A stretch of DNA of 44,896 nucleotides from Polyangiaceae bacterium. Its GTDB lineage: Bacteria; Myxococcota_A; Polyangia; Polyangiales; Polyangiaceae. The translations under genes and the position numbers were made by a program. The notes under the pieces are model-generated. The model was not told the DNA's origin. It saw only the letters and a program-made list of their open reading frames with translations, and did not search any database. The stretch is taken from the NCBI GenBank assembly GCA_025936115.1, contig JAICTZ010000054.1, positions 1-44,896 of the forward strand, read 5' to 3'. Positions 35,043 through 43,670 of the stretch are shown in pieces; within the stretch, counting starts at the first letter, position 1, and every line of letters begins with the position of its first letter.

Positions 35043-35948
35043 ATGCCTCGCTCCATGGTGCTCGCTGCCGGTTACGGCACGCGGCTTCGCCCGCTCACGG
35101 ACGAACGGCCGAAGCCGCTCGTGCCGTTCGGCGAGGCGACCCTGCTCGAGCACGCGCTCGCGCGCCTCGGTCACGAATTTTTGCCCGCCGTCGTCAACGT
35201 CCACCACTTGCCCGCTGTCTTCGTCGAGTTAACGCGACCTTTCGCTCACCTGTTCGAAGTAGTGGTCGAACCGGATTTGCGTGGAACGGCGGGCGGCGTC
35301 GCGGGCGCGCGGGCTCGTTTCGACGCGGGCCCGATCGCCGTCACGAACGCCGACGTGCTCGCCCCCGTAGACATCACGCGCCTGCTTCGCGAGACGCCCG
35401 ACGACGGTCTCTGCCTTGCAGTCACACCGCGAGCACGAGGTGAGGGGCCGCTCGGTTTGGGCGCCGGCGGCCGAGTCGTCCGGCTCAGGGGCGAGCGCTT
35501 CGGCGAAGAGCTCGAGGGCGCCGATTACGTTTGCTCGCTCGGGATCGGTGAACGCGTGCTCCGGTCGCTCCCGGAGCGCGGCTGTCTGATCGGCGACGTG
35601 GCGCTGCCGCTCGCGCGCCGTGGTGCGCCGGTCGTCAGTTTTCGTATCGAGGGCGAGCTCGTCGCGCCCGGAGACGGTGTGGCGGCTTACCTCGACGCGC
35701 ACGCCACGTGGCTTCGCGAGCGCATGGGAGGCTTTGGTTCCTACGTCGCGCCAGACGGGAAGCTCGGCGCAGATGTCGAGCTTTCCAGCTGCGTCATCGG
35801 TCAGGGCGCGGAAGTGAGCGGGCAGGGGACGTGCGACCGCGTCGTCGCTTGGCCGGGGGCACGCTTTGCGGCGCCGCTCGCCGACGCGGTCGTCACGAGC
35901 AGCGGGCGCATCGTCCCGCGTCCCTCGCTGCCCCGCACCGCAAAGTAA
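35043..35948 (+). CDS. Sugar-1-phosphate nucleotidyltransferase
   Basis: The 301-residue protein begins with MVLAAGYGTRLRPLTDERPKPLVP, given here by its key parts: the G-x-G-T-R-L-x-P-L nucleotide loop and the catalytic Lys in RPKPL. VTNADVLAPVD carries the metal-binding Asp. The last 50 residues look like the start of a left-handed beta-helix (GADVELSSCVIGQGAEV). Relatives include MurU-type MurNAc-1-phosphate uridylyltransferases and mannose-1-phosphate guanylyltransferases; the substrate cannot be settled from sequence. pabB follows 19 bp downstream. Confidence 0.88.
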   Translation: MPRSMVLAAGYGTRLRPLTDERPKPLVPFGEATLLEHALARLGHEFLPAVVNVHHLPAVFVELTRPFAHLFEVVVEPDLRGTAGGVAGARARFDAGPIAVTNADVLAPVDITRLLRETPDDGLCLAVTPRARGEGPLGLGAGGRVVRLRGERFGEELEGADYVCSLGIGERVLRSLPERGCLIGDVALPLARRGAPVVSFRIEGELVAPGDGVAAYLDAHATWLRERMGGFGSYVAPDGKLGADVELSSCVIGQGAEVSGQGTCDRVVAWPGARFAAPLADAVVTSSGRIVPRPSLPRTAK

Positions 35949-35967
35949 ATGGTACACGCGCGCGGGC

Positions 35968-37242
35968 ATGGTCGTTTCGAAGCGGCTCGCGGTGTCGGCG
36001 GACGCGTTCGCCGTGGCGCGCGTGCTCGCGGACGGCGAAGCGCTCGCGCTCGTCTGCGCCGAGCGCGGCCGGACCGTGTACGTCGCGTGCGATCCGAGCG
36101 CCGTCTCGACCGCTTTCGACCCGGAGCCGGAGCTCGCGCGCCGTCCGGCGCCGTTCGGCGAAATCCCGCGCTGGATTGGGCTCTTACCGTACGAAGCTCG
36201 CCGTGAGCTCGAACGGTCCGGGCATGCCGACGCGCGCCCGGCGCCTGAGCTCGTGGCGCCCCTCTGGCGGCGCTATGAATGCGTCGTAAAAATCGCCCGT
36301 GAAATCGAGGTGATCGGCGACGATGCTCGTGTCGTGGCTCAGCTCGCCGAGCGCATCGCGCGCGGGCTCACGGCGGGAGCGCCACCCCGGCGCCCGGTGA
36401 CCGTTCGTCTGCGGCAACAGCCCGAGCCGGGCGCGGCTCACGCCGAGCGGATCCGGCGCGCACTCGAGTACGTGCGAAGCGGCGAGATCTACCAAGTGAA
36501 CCTCGCGCGCCGGTTCGAGCTCAGCATCGATGGCAGCGCCCTCGAGCTCCTCGCGTCACTCGCCGCGGGCGGTCTGCCACCGTACGCGCTGTCCCTCGAT
36601 TGGCCGGAGCTCGGGGTCGCGATGGCATCGCCGGAGCTCTTCTTGCAGCTCGACGCCGAGGGCCGCGCCGCCACGCGTCCCATCAAGGGCACGCGTCCGC
36701 GCTCGTCCGATCCGGCGCTCGACCGCGAGCTCGCCCGTGCGCTCGAGCTCGATCCGAAGGAGCGCACCGAGCTTGCCATGGTGATCGACGTGGAGCGTAA
36801 CGACCTCGGGCGGCTCGCCGTCACGGGTAGCGTGCGGCTCACGGAGCCGCCCGGAATCGAAACGCACGCGGAGGTGCACCACCGTGCGGCCACCGTCACG
36901 GCCGCGCTCCGCCCCGGCGTGTCACGGCAAGAGCTCCTCGCCGCGATGCTGCCGAGCGGTAGCGTGACGGGTGCGCCCAAAATCCGCGCCATGGAAATCA
37001 TCGCCGAGCTCGAGCCGGCGCGGCGCGGCCTTTACACGGGGGCGGCGGGCTTCGTGCGCCGCGACGGTGGGCTCGAGCTCGGCATGGCCATTCGCACCGT
37101 CATGCTGCAAAACGGCCGGGGGGCCTACTACGCGGGCGGCGGCATCGTCGCCGATAGCGAGCCTGAGCGTGAGGTGGAAGAGACGCTCTGGAAGGCCGCG
37201 CGGCTGATCGAGCTCACGGGCGGCGAGCGGAGCTGGCGCTAA
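35968..37242 (+). CDS. pabB: Aminodeoxychorismate synthase component I
   Basis: It converts chorismate with ammonia to 4-amino-4-deoxychorismate for folate. The 424-residue protein carries the chorismate-binding domain from about 150: SGEIYQVNLARRFEL, PIKGTRPR with K240, and the motifs MLPSGSVTGAPKIRAM and GGGIVADSEPE. The Lys in PIKGT, where anthranilate synthases have Ala, marks PabB rather than TrpE. The frame is open upstream to 35866, inside the previous gene; the ATG at 35968 fits. No pabA or pabC is adjacent. Confidence 0.92.
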   Translation: MVVSKRLAVSADAFAVARVLADGEALALVCAERGRTVYVACDPSAVSTAFDPEPELARRPAPFGEIPRWIGLLPYEARRELERSGHADARPAPELVAPLWRRYECVVKIAREIEVIGDDARVVAQLAERIARGLTAGAPPRRPVTVRLRQQPEPGAAHAERIRRALEYVRSGEIYQVNLARRFELSIDGSALELLASLAAGGLPPYALSLDWPELGVAMASPELFLQLDAEGRAATRPIKGTRPRSSDPALDRELARALELDPKERTELAMVIDVERNDLGRLAVTGSVRLTEPPGIETHAEVHHRAATVTAALRPGVSRQELLAAMLPSGSVTGAPKIRAMEIIAELEPARRGLYTGAAGFVRRDGGLELGMAIRTVMLQNGRGAYYAGGGIVADSEPEREVEETLWKAARLIELTGGERSWR

Positions 37243-37314
37243 GCTAGTGACTCCCCGTCATTAGCAGCGGAAAACTGGGCCCAGGGAGCGCGACGGGCGT
37301 AGGCAGGAAGGAGC

Positions 37315-38166
37315 ATGCAGCCGGTGAACGTCCGCAACCTCGACGAGATCCAGGAGGAGGACAGCCGTTCGAAGACGTCGCGCTTCGCGGCGCTGCTCTT
37401 GGCTTCGCTCGCCGGCGCAGGGATCGTGACCGCTGTCGTGATCATGTCGCGGCGCGGTGGTGAGGTGCAGCGCGCGACGCGCGACCCCCTCGCCGAGCTC
37501 GTGCTCGCGCAAAAGAACACCGCGCCCACGGCCGACAAGCTCGACACGCACGAGGTCTCGTTTCCGGCCATCCTGAGCGACGACGCCAAGCCGACGACCG
37601 CGCTCGCCGCCGTGCGCGACGAGCACGGTAGACTGCTTCCGGCCGCCGCCGCTTCGGCGAGCGCGGACGCGGCTCCGTCGCCTGCGCCTGCCGCCGAGCG
37701 CCTGCCCGTCGTGCCGCTCCCGCTCGGCGAGATGCTCGGCGCGACGGCGGTGACGACGCAGCCGAAGGACAGCCTGGTCGCGCTTGCCGCCGACAAGTCG
37801 AAGCTCCCTGCCGGCGGCGAGCTCGCGCCGCCGGGGATGGACGGCGGCTTTCAGCTGCAAGTCGCGAGCTTCAAAGAGCAAGCCGAGGCCGATCGCTTGG
37901 TGGACGATCTCCGGCGTCGTGGGCATCGAGCTTTCCGGCTGCCGGCCAACGTGCCCGAGCGCGGCATTTGGCAGCGTGTGCGCATCGGCCCCTTCAAGAC
38001 GAAGTTCGAAGCTACCAAGTACAAAGCCGAGTTCGAGCGCACCGAGCGCATGACGCCCTTCGTCGTCGATCCCGAGAAGGTGAAGCAAGCCGCCGAAGTC
38101 CGCGCCGCTCGCCTCGCGGCGCGCGAGAAGAAGGATCACGCGCGCATCGTCGTTCACGACGAATGA
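37315..38166 (+). CDS. SPOR-domain single-pass membrane protein
   Basis: The 283-residue protein has a short cytoplasmic start, one membrane helix (FAALLLASLAGAGIVTAVVIM, about 23-43), an Ala/Pro-rich periplasmic linker and a SPOR domain at about 178-252: GGFQLQVASFKEQAEADRL, then RVRIGPFKTKFEATKYK. SPOR domains bind glycan strands lacking stem peptides at division sites. A Lys/Arg-rich helical tail follows. A role at the septum or in cell-wall remodelling is likely. The ATG has AGGAAGGAG upstream. Confidence 0.9.
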   Translation: MQPVNVRNLDEIQEEDSRSKTSRFAALLLASLAGAGIVTAVVIMSRRGGEVQRATRDPLAELVLAQKNTAPTADKLDTHEVSFPAILSDDAKPTTALAAVRDEHGRLLPAAAASASADAAPSPAPAAERLPVVPLPLGEMLGATAVTTQPKDSLVALAADKSKLPAGGELAPPGMDGGFQLQVASFKEQAEADRLVDDLRRRGHRAFRLPANVPERGIWQRVRIGPFKTKFEATKYKAEFERTERMTPFVVDPEKVKQAAEVRAARLAAREKKDHARIVVHDE

Positions 38167-38186
38167 CGCGGCTGCCCGGGCGAGGA

Positions 38187-38202
38187 CGCGCCGCGCGGCG
38201 CG
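38187..38202. terminator. GC palindrome between convergent genes
   Basis: CGCGCCGCGCGGCGCG is a perfect 16-bp palindrome, a 6-bp stem with loop GCGC, in the 42-bp gap between the SPOR gene and the helical-repeat gene. There is no T-run. A bidirectional terminator is inferred from position. Confidence 0.35.
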
Positions 38203-38208
38203 CGAACG

Positions 38209-39333
38209 TCAGCCGGCTTTCTGTTTGCGCGAGATTTGTTGTTGCACGATCTGCGCGACCGCGGCGCTCACGTTCTTGCTGCGTGCGAGCGTTCGCAGAT
38301 CCGAGTCGCGCAGGTGCGGCACGAGCCGGCTCGCGAAAGTGAACGGTGTGCGCGGGTTCTGCACGAGGTTCATCTTCACCTGATAGCTCCGCACGAGGTC
38401 CCGGTTCATCGCGATGATGCGCAGCACCTCGTCCGAGACGGCGCGGCTCGCGCTGATCTGCACGGCTTCGCTCTCCTTGAGGCCCGGGCTCTTCGCCGCG
38501 GCCGCGGCGACCAGGCGATTCGGGTCGCGCACGAGCAAGAGTCGTTCGGTCGCCGTGCCGAGCGTCGCGCGCCTGATTTTTTCGCTCACCGAGCAGGCCG
38601 CGATTTCGGCATGCAGCGGCAGGACCTTCTTTTTGACCTGTTCTTCCCCCTCGTCGTCGACCTCGTGCGTGTCCTCGCCCTCCTCGAGCGCGACCTCTGC
38701 GGCGATTGCCTCGACTTGCTTGAAATGGAGATCGTCGAAGGTCGGCTCGGGCGACGGCTCCGGGATGAGCTCGTTCATGATCGCCGCCGCGGCTTCCTTG
38801 AAGGCGGGGATCCCGAGCTCGATGCCGTTGCGCACCGCGAGCTCGATCAGCCGATCCGCCGTCGACATGCGCACTTGCTTGTTCATGTAGAGCTTCTCGA
38901 TCACCGTGGGGTGCGCGAGCATGAGCTCTTCGTTCGTGGCGATGATCTCGCCCGTCGGTTCGTCGGCGGCCGACGCGAGGTGCTCGAGCGCCGCGGTCGT
39001 GACGCGCGGCATCTTGAGCACGGCGAGCACGACCGCTTCTTCGCGCGGCCGGGCCTCCGCGAGCTTTTCGATCACGGAGCCGGGCAGGTCGGCCGTGAGC
39101 GCGCCCGCCAGCACGGCCGACGGCAACTTTTCGAGCGTCGTGCGCGCCGTCTGCGCGACGGCCGGGTCCGCCGAGCTCGCGAGCACGCTCACGACGATCA
39201 CGATGTCGCCGGGCTTCAAGCCCGGGAGCACGCCGCGCGCCGCCATCGTGCGGAGCGGCGCGGGAGCTTCCGGCGCCAAGGCCTTTTGAGCGGGCACCGG
39301 GAGCGCGCTCAAGTCGACGTCGGGTAGAGCCAA
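38209..39333 (-). CDS. Alpha-helical repeat protein of unknown function
   Basis: I do not recognise the family firmly. The 374 residues are strongly helical with HEAT-like pairs. Recurrent phrases include SADPAVAQTARTTLEKLP, AVLKMPRVTTAALEHLA, ATNEELMLAHPTVIEKL and RTLARSKNVSAAVAQIV. An acidic break lies in the middle (EEGEDTHEVDDEGEE). There is no signal or membrane segment, so it is cytoplasmic, probably a protein-binding scaffold. The DUF2336-type repeats of other bacteria look similar. It is divergent from the SPFH gene across 85 bp. Confidence 0.7.
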   Translation of the reverse strand: MALPDVDLSALPVPAQKALAPEAPAPLRTMAARGVLPGLKPGDIVIVVSVLASSADPAVAQTARTTLEKLPSAVLAGALTADLPGSVIEKLAEARPREEAVVLAVLKMPRVTTAALEHLASAADEPTGEIIATNEELMLAHPTVIEKLYMNKQVRMSTADRLIELAVRNGIELGIPAFKEAAAAIMNELIPEPSPEPTFDDLHFKQVEAIAAEVALEEGEDTHEVDDEGEEQVKKKVLPLHAEIAACSVSEKIRRATLGTATERLLLVRDPNRLVAAAAAKSPGLKESEAVQISASRAVSDEVLRIIAMNRDLVRSYQVKMNLVQNPRTPFTFASRLVPHLRDSDLRTLARSKNVSAAVAQIVQQQISRKQKAG

Positions 39334-39380
39334 GAGCCTCCCCGCTAGTATCCCAAAACTTCGGGCGGCGTCGACCCGCC

Positions 39381-39409
39381 TTGCGACCGTCGGCCTATCC
39401 GCCTAATTT
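39381..39409 (+). promoter_or_regulatory. Sigma-70-type promoter with start point at the start codon
   Basis: TTGCGA (39381-39386) and TAATTT (39404-39409) are separated by exactly 17 bases. Transcription would begin around 39416-39419, and the ATG of the SPFH gene is at 39419. No Shine-Dalgarno sequence lies in front. Together these suggest a leaderless mRNA. Confidence 0.5.
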
Positions 39410-39418
39410 CGCTGCGAC

Positions 39419-40693
39419 ATGGGCATCGTGGACTTCGTCAAGGGCGGCGTGCAGCGCATGATGATCGCGCGGCCCGACGCGCAAAAAGACAAGCTCGTCT
39501 ACAAGCACCCGGACCAGACGTTCCCGTTCTGGAGTCAGCTCACCGTCGACGCCGACGAGTGCGCGCTGTTTTTTCGCGACGGCGTCGTCGTCGCCACGCT
39601 GCCGCCGGGCCGCCACACGCTGCAGACGCAGAACTATCCGTTCCTGAACAACCTCGTCGACAAGTTCACCGGCGGGAACGTCTTCATCAGCGAGATCTAT
39701 TTCGTCCTGACGCGGCCGCTCTATAACCAAGGCTTCGGCGACACCATCGGCTCGATGCGCGATCCCGAGCTCGAGATCCGGGTGACGCCGCGCGCCTTCG
39801 GTACGTTCTCGTACCGCGTGTTCGATCCGTTGCGCTTCCTGATCTGGTTCCGCGGCCAAGCCGACCGCGATGCCAACGACTCGCCGCGCTGGATCCAAGA
39901 CATGCTGTTCATGGGTCTCAGGGCGACGCTCACGCGGATGCTCAAGGCCGGCGAGCTCAGCCTGCTCGATCTCGGCACGTGCGGGCCCGACGTGGCGCGC
40001 GCCATGGTGCAAAGCTGTCCCGATCTGCAGAACATCGGCGTTCAAGTGCTCGAGGTGGCGAAGCTGAACGTCAACCTGTCCGAGGACGATCAGGCACGCA
40101 TCGACGGCATGCAGGACCAAATCGTGCAAGCGAACGTGGACGCGAAGGCGGCCCAACGCCGTATCAAACAGGCCGAGGCCGAGGCCGCGCAGCGTCAGTT
40201 CCAGCTCGATCAGGACTTCGCTAACCGCGCCCGCTACCTGAATCAGCTCGATATGGCGCGTTATCAGCAGTACGCAGGCGCCGAAGCGACGCTCGGCCTC
40301 GGTCAGGGCATGGCCCAGGGCGGGGAAGCCGCTCAAGCGGGCGCGGCCGGAGCCGCCATCGCCGGTGGTCTGGGCCTCGGTGCGGGCATGATGGCCGGCG
40401 CGCGCCTGCCAGTCGGTTATCCTCCGCCTGGTTATCCACCGCAGGGCTATCCGCCCGCGGGCTATCCGCCGCCGGCGTATCCGCCAGGCGGGTACCCTCC
40501 TCCGTACCCGGGCTATCCGGCTCCGGGCTACCCGCCTTACCCTGGCCCTCCCGCGCCACCGGTCACGGGCACGCCCGCCACGACGGAAGCGGGGGAGAAG
40601 CCATCCGGCACGCGCTGTGCCGCTTGTGGCGCCCAAAACCCGAGCACGGCGCGCTTTTGCTCGGAATGCGGTCGCCAGCTGGTCTCGACTTGA
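39419..40693 (+). CDS. SPFH-domain protein with Pro/Tyr repeats and C-terminal zinc ribbon
   Basis: The 424-residue protein belongs to the YdjI-like group of SPFH proteins (often named virion core protein-like). The SPFH domain spans about 30-230 (ALFFRDGVVVATLPPGRHTL; ISEIYFVLTRPLYNQGFG). A coiled coil follows at about 235-275 (DDQARIDGMQDQIVQANVDAK). After an Ala/Gly-rich stretch comes a run of GYPPPGYPP-type repeats (about 340-385), then a zinc ribbon, CAACG...FCSECG. SPFH proteins form ring-like membrane or cytoplasmic assemblies. This one lacks a clear membrane helix. The zinc ribbon suggests a docking site. Confidence 0.85.
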   Translation: MGIVDFVKGGVQRMMIARPDAQKDKLVYKHPDQTFPFWSQLTVDADECALFFRDGVVVATLPPGRHTLQTQNYPFLNNLVDKFTGGNVFISEIYFVLTRPLYNQGFGDTIGSMRDPELEIRVTPRAFGTFSYRVFDPLRFLIWFRGQADRDANDSPRWIQDMLFMGLRATLTRMLKAGELSLLDLGTCGPDVARAMVQSCPDLQNIGVQVLEVAKLNVNLSEDDQARIDGMQDQIVQANVDAKAAQRRIKQAEAEAAQRQFQLDQDFANRARYLNQLDMARYQQYAGAEATLGLGQGMAQGGEAAQAGAAGAAIAGGLGLGAGMMAGARLPVGYPPPGYPPQGYPPAGYPPPAYPPGGYPPPYPGYPAPGYPPYPGPPAPPVTGTPATTEAGEKPSGTRCAACGAQNPSTARFCSECGRQLVST

Positions 40694-40807
40694 GCGAGGC
40701 TTGGCAGATGTCGATCGGCAACGTGGCAGAAATCGAAAGTTCGAGCCATTGTTGGCGTTCTCGCCCCCTGTGGTAGGAATCGCAATCGGGAGTGAGCGGG
40801 TAGCACT

Positions 40808-43321
40808 GTGGCGAAGAAACAGCTCCTTTTGGTGGAACCAGACCCGCAGAGCCTGCGCGTCCTCGAGGTGAGCCTCAAGAAGGCGGGGTTCAGCGTGACC
40901 ACCGCCGGCGACGGCAGTGATGCGCTCACCAAGGTGGAGCTCTCCACGCCCGACCTCATTCTGAGCGACACCCGCTTGCCCCGCCTCGACGGTTACGAGC
41001 TCGTGCGCCGTTTGAAGGAGCGCCACGAGTACGCGGCCATCCCCGTCGTGTTCCTCACGGGCCAGCGCTCGATCGAAGACAAGATCCGAGGCCTCGAGCT
41101 CGGCGTCGAAGACTACCTCACCAAACCCATCTTCGTGCGCGAGCTCATCGCGCGCGTGAACCTGCTGCTCGCGCGCCGCACACACGACACGATGGCGACG
41201 AGCGTGCCGGTGAGCCGCCGCACGCGTTTCAGCGGCTCGCTCCAGGACATGGGCGTGGTCGATCTCTTGCAAACCTTCGAGGTGAGCCGCAAGAGCGGTG
41301 TCGCGCGCGTGACCGACGGCCGGCGCGAAGCAAAGATTTACTTCCGAGACGGCAAGGTAGTCGACGCCGAGCTCGGCCGGCTCCGCGGGGAGGAGGCCGT
41401 CTACCGCGCCCTGATCCTCAGCGCGGGCGATTTCGAGGTCGAGTTCTGTCCAATCCAGAACGAAGACATCATCCCGACCTCCACGCAAGGCCTCTTGATG
41501 GAGGGGATGCGCCGCGTGGACGAGTGGGGGCGTCAGCTCGAGCAGTTGCCGCCGCTCGAGACGATCTTCGAGGTGGATCACGAGCAGCTGATCGAGCGCC
41601 TGAACGAGGTGCCCGACGAGCTCAACGCGATTTTGCGCCTGTTCGACGGGCGCCGCACGCTGCTCGACGTGATCGACGAATCGCCCTTCGAGGATCTGTC
41701 GACGCTCTCCACGGTCTCGAAGCTCTTCTTCGAAGGCCTGCTGATCGTATCGCAGCAGCAGCCGGAAGAAGACGTCGTGCCGTCGTCGGAAATCGAGACC
41801 AGCATGCGTCCCGAGCGCGGCTCTGCCGCGGACGAAGTCGTGCCCGACTCCACGGCGCGCTCGCCGAGCGAGGTGCCGCGGCCGAGCGAGCTCGCCGTCC
41901 CCGCCGGTTCCTGGCGTCCGTCGGCTCCGCCCATCGAGCCGTTCGCGCCGAGCGAGGCGTACGTCGCTCAGCTCTCGACTCACGGCCCGAACGGCGTCAA
42001 CGGCGCCGCGGCCGCGAACGGCGCCGCGGGCGCGAACGGCGCCGTCAGTGAGCGCGCGCGCCCCCGCGTCGTCTTGCCTTCGAGCGACGAGCCTGGCGCT
42101 CTTGCAGCCGAAGCGCGTAGCGAGCCCGCTGGGACGCGTCCGCGCACTCAGTTTGGTCTCGGTCCAGCGCCCGCCGCCGTCGAACCCCCGGCGGGGCTCG
42201 AGGCGCACGCGCCCCGCGACGGGAGCGCGCGCGAAGCGACCGAGGCGCGCGCGGACTTCGAGCCGTCCGTCGAAGGCAAAGTCATTCCGTTCCCCGCGCA
42301 GCGTCGCGACGACGAGCCTCAGGGCGAGCCGCCCGCCGAACCCGCGCCCGCGGCGCGCGAGCTCGAAGCCTCCGGTCCAGCTCCAGCGGAGCTTCGTGCC
42401 GTGGCGCGCGAAACGAGCGCCGGGCGGCAGGTGAGCGGACCGAGCGGCACGGTGCGTCTCGACCTCACGCCTGCACCCATTCCCGCGCCGGCGCCGCCCG
42501 TCTCCGCCGAACCCGACGCGGCTTCCTCGGCTCTCGTTGCGGCTTCGACGGCGCACCAACCGACTGCTTCCGCTCCCCAGCACGACGTGGCGGCCTCGAG
42601 CCTCCCGCACCGCGAGGTGCCGCACGCGCGCGTGCACGAGGACCATTTCTTCAAGATCGGTGACGCCGGTGAGTACGAGGGCGGGCCGTCGCATCGGCCG
42701 CCGCCGCTGCTGCTCGAGGAGGAGCACGAGCTGCACCATTCGGTGCGAGTCCGCACTCCCGAGCAAGAAGAACGGCGCGCCCGCTTCATTCGCTGGGTCG
42801 TGCTCGCCATGGGGTTTGCGATCGCGATTTTCACGATGGGTATCGTACTGAAGCGAGTCGCGCCGCCGCCCCCGAGCCCAGAGCCGCCCGTGGTGCAACC
42901 GCCCGTGGTGACGGCGCCCGAACCAGCTCCCGTCGGGAAGGAGCCGGCGACTGCTGCCGTGATTCCTGCGCCGCCCGCCGTGACCGAGCCGCCGCCCGAA
43001 GCGGCGAGTGCCGCCGCCGTGCCGGAAAGCGCGGCCGCGCCGGAAAGCGCGGCGCCCGTGCTCGAAGCCCCCACGCCGAGCGCGCATCCGAGCGCACCGC
43101 CCGCGGCGATCGCGCCGAAACCAGCCCCTGTAGCGAAACCACAAACCACGCCGAAGCCCGCGCCGGCGCCACAAGCCGTGAAGCCGAAGCCGGTGACCGA
43201 CCAAGCCGCGCGCCGCGCGGAGCAGAAACCGAAGACCTCCGGCAAGACCACTGCGCCCGCGAAGCCAACGCCGGCGGCGGCGACCGCACCCGCGGGTACG
43301 GCGTCGTTTCCGGTGGACTGA
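40808..43321 (+). CDS. Receiver-PATAN regulator with a C-terminal membrane helix
   Basis: The 837-residue protein starts (GTG) with a response-regulator receiver domain: acidic E9/D11, phospho-acceptor D54 (LILSDTRLPRLDGYE), K in DYLTKP. A PATAN (DUF4388) domain follows at about 138-230 (FSGSLQDMGVVDLLQTFEVSRKSG; KIYFRDGKVVDAELG), then a helical unit (LNAILRLFDGRRTLLDVIDES) common after PATAN. A disordered stretch of about 300 residues leads to one membrane helix at about 662-682 (FIRWVVLAMGFAIAIFTMGIVL). The tail outside is Pro/Ala/Lys-rich. The output is not DNA binding; PATAN domains act through protein contacts. No sensor kinase is adjacent. Confidence 0.88.
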   Translation: MAKKQLLLVEPDPQSLRVLEVSLKKAGFSVTTAGDGSDALTKVELSTPDLILSDTRLPRLDGYELVRRLKERHEYAAIPVVFLTGQRSIEDKIRGLELGVEDYLTKPIFVRELIARVNLLLARRTHDTMATSVPVSRRTRFSGSLQDMGVVDLLQTFEVSRKSGVARVTDGRREAKIYFRDGKVVDAELGRLRGEEAVYRALILSAGDFEVEFCPIQNEDIIPTSTQGLLMEGMRRVDEWGRQLEQLPPLETIFEVDHEQLIERLNEVPDELNAILRLFDGRRTLLDVIDESPFEDLSTLSTVSKLFFEGLLIVSQQQPEEDVVPSSEIETSMRPERGSAADEVVPDSTARSPSEVPRPSELAVPAGSWRPSAPPIEPFAPSEAYVAQLSTHGPNGVNGAAAANGAAGANGAVSERARPRVVLPSSDEPGALAAEARSEPAGTRPRTQFGLGPAPAAVEPPAGLEAHAPRDGSAREATEARADFEPSVEGKVIPFPAQRRDDEPQGEPPAEPAPAARELEASGPAPAELRAVARETSAGRQVSGPSGTVRLDLTPAPIPAPAPPVSAEPDAASSALVAASTAHQPTASAPQHDVAASSLPHREVPHARVHEDHFFKIGDAGEYEGGPSHRPPPLLLEEEHELHHSVRVRTPEQEERRARFIRWVVLAMGFAIAIFTMGIVLKRVAPPPPSPEPPVVQPPVVTAPEPAPVGKEPATAAVIPAPPAVTEPPPEAASAAAVPESAAAPESAAPVLEAPTPSAHPSAPPAAIAPKPAPVAKPQTTPKPAPAPQAVKPKPVTDQAARRAEQKPKTSGKTTAPAKPTPAAATAPAGTASFPVD

Positions 43322-43385
43322 CGCTGCGCATTGCCGGCCGCAGGCAGACAACGCGGCCCGCGTGCGCTCGCGGTTCGCGCCGGCG

Positions 43386-43631
43386 CTACGGCGTGGTCGC
43401 GACGGCGGTCGGCGCGTCGCTGTCCACGACGTGGCGGATGCCGCCGGCTGTCGTGAACGGCGGCGAAAGTCGCGCGACGTGGCGGGCTCGGTGCGCGCGC
43501 GCCTGGCCCAGCACGCTAGGGGCGGGGTGCGCTTCGGCGCTCGGCGTCGCCGCGGGTGCAACGACGGGCAGGGTGACGGCCGGGGCACAGCCGAGGAAGA
43601 AGGCAACCGGGAGGAGGCACCGTTCGAGCAT
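43386..43631 (-). CDS. Possible small lipoprotein
   Basis: The 81-residue product begins MLERCLLPVAFFLGCAPAV, which looks like a lipoprotein signal with lipobox FLGC (C15), followed by an Ala/Pro/Val-rich chain without a recognisable domain. It lies 39 bp downstream of the hydrolase gene on the same strand. There is no clear ribosome binding site, and plus-strand frames are also open across this GC-rich stretch (43322-43670), so it may not be real. Confidence 0.45.
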   Translation of the reverse strand: MLERCLLPVAFFLGCAPAVTLPVVAPAATPSAEAHPAPSVLGQARAHRARHVARLSPPFTTAGGIRHVVDSDAPTAVATTP

Positions 43632-43670
43632 GGGTAGGAGAGTGTAGGTGCGAAGGCGCGTTCGGGAAAA

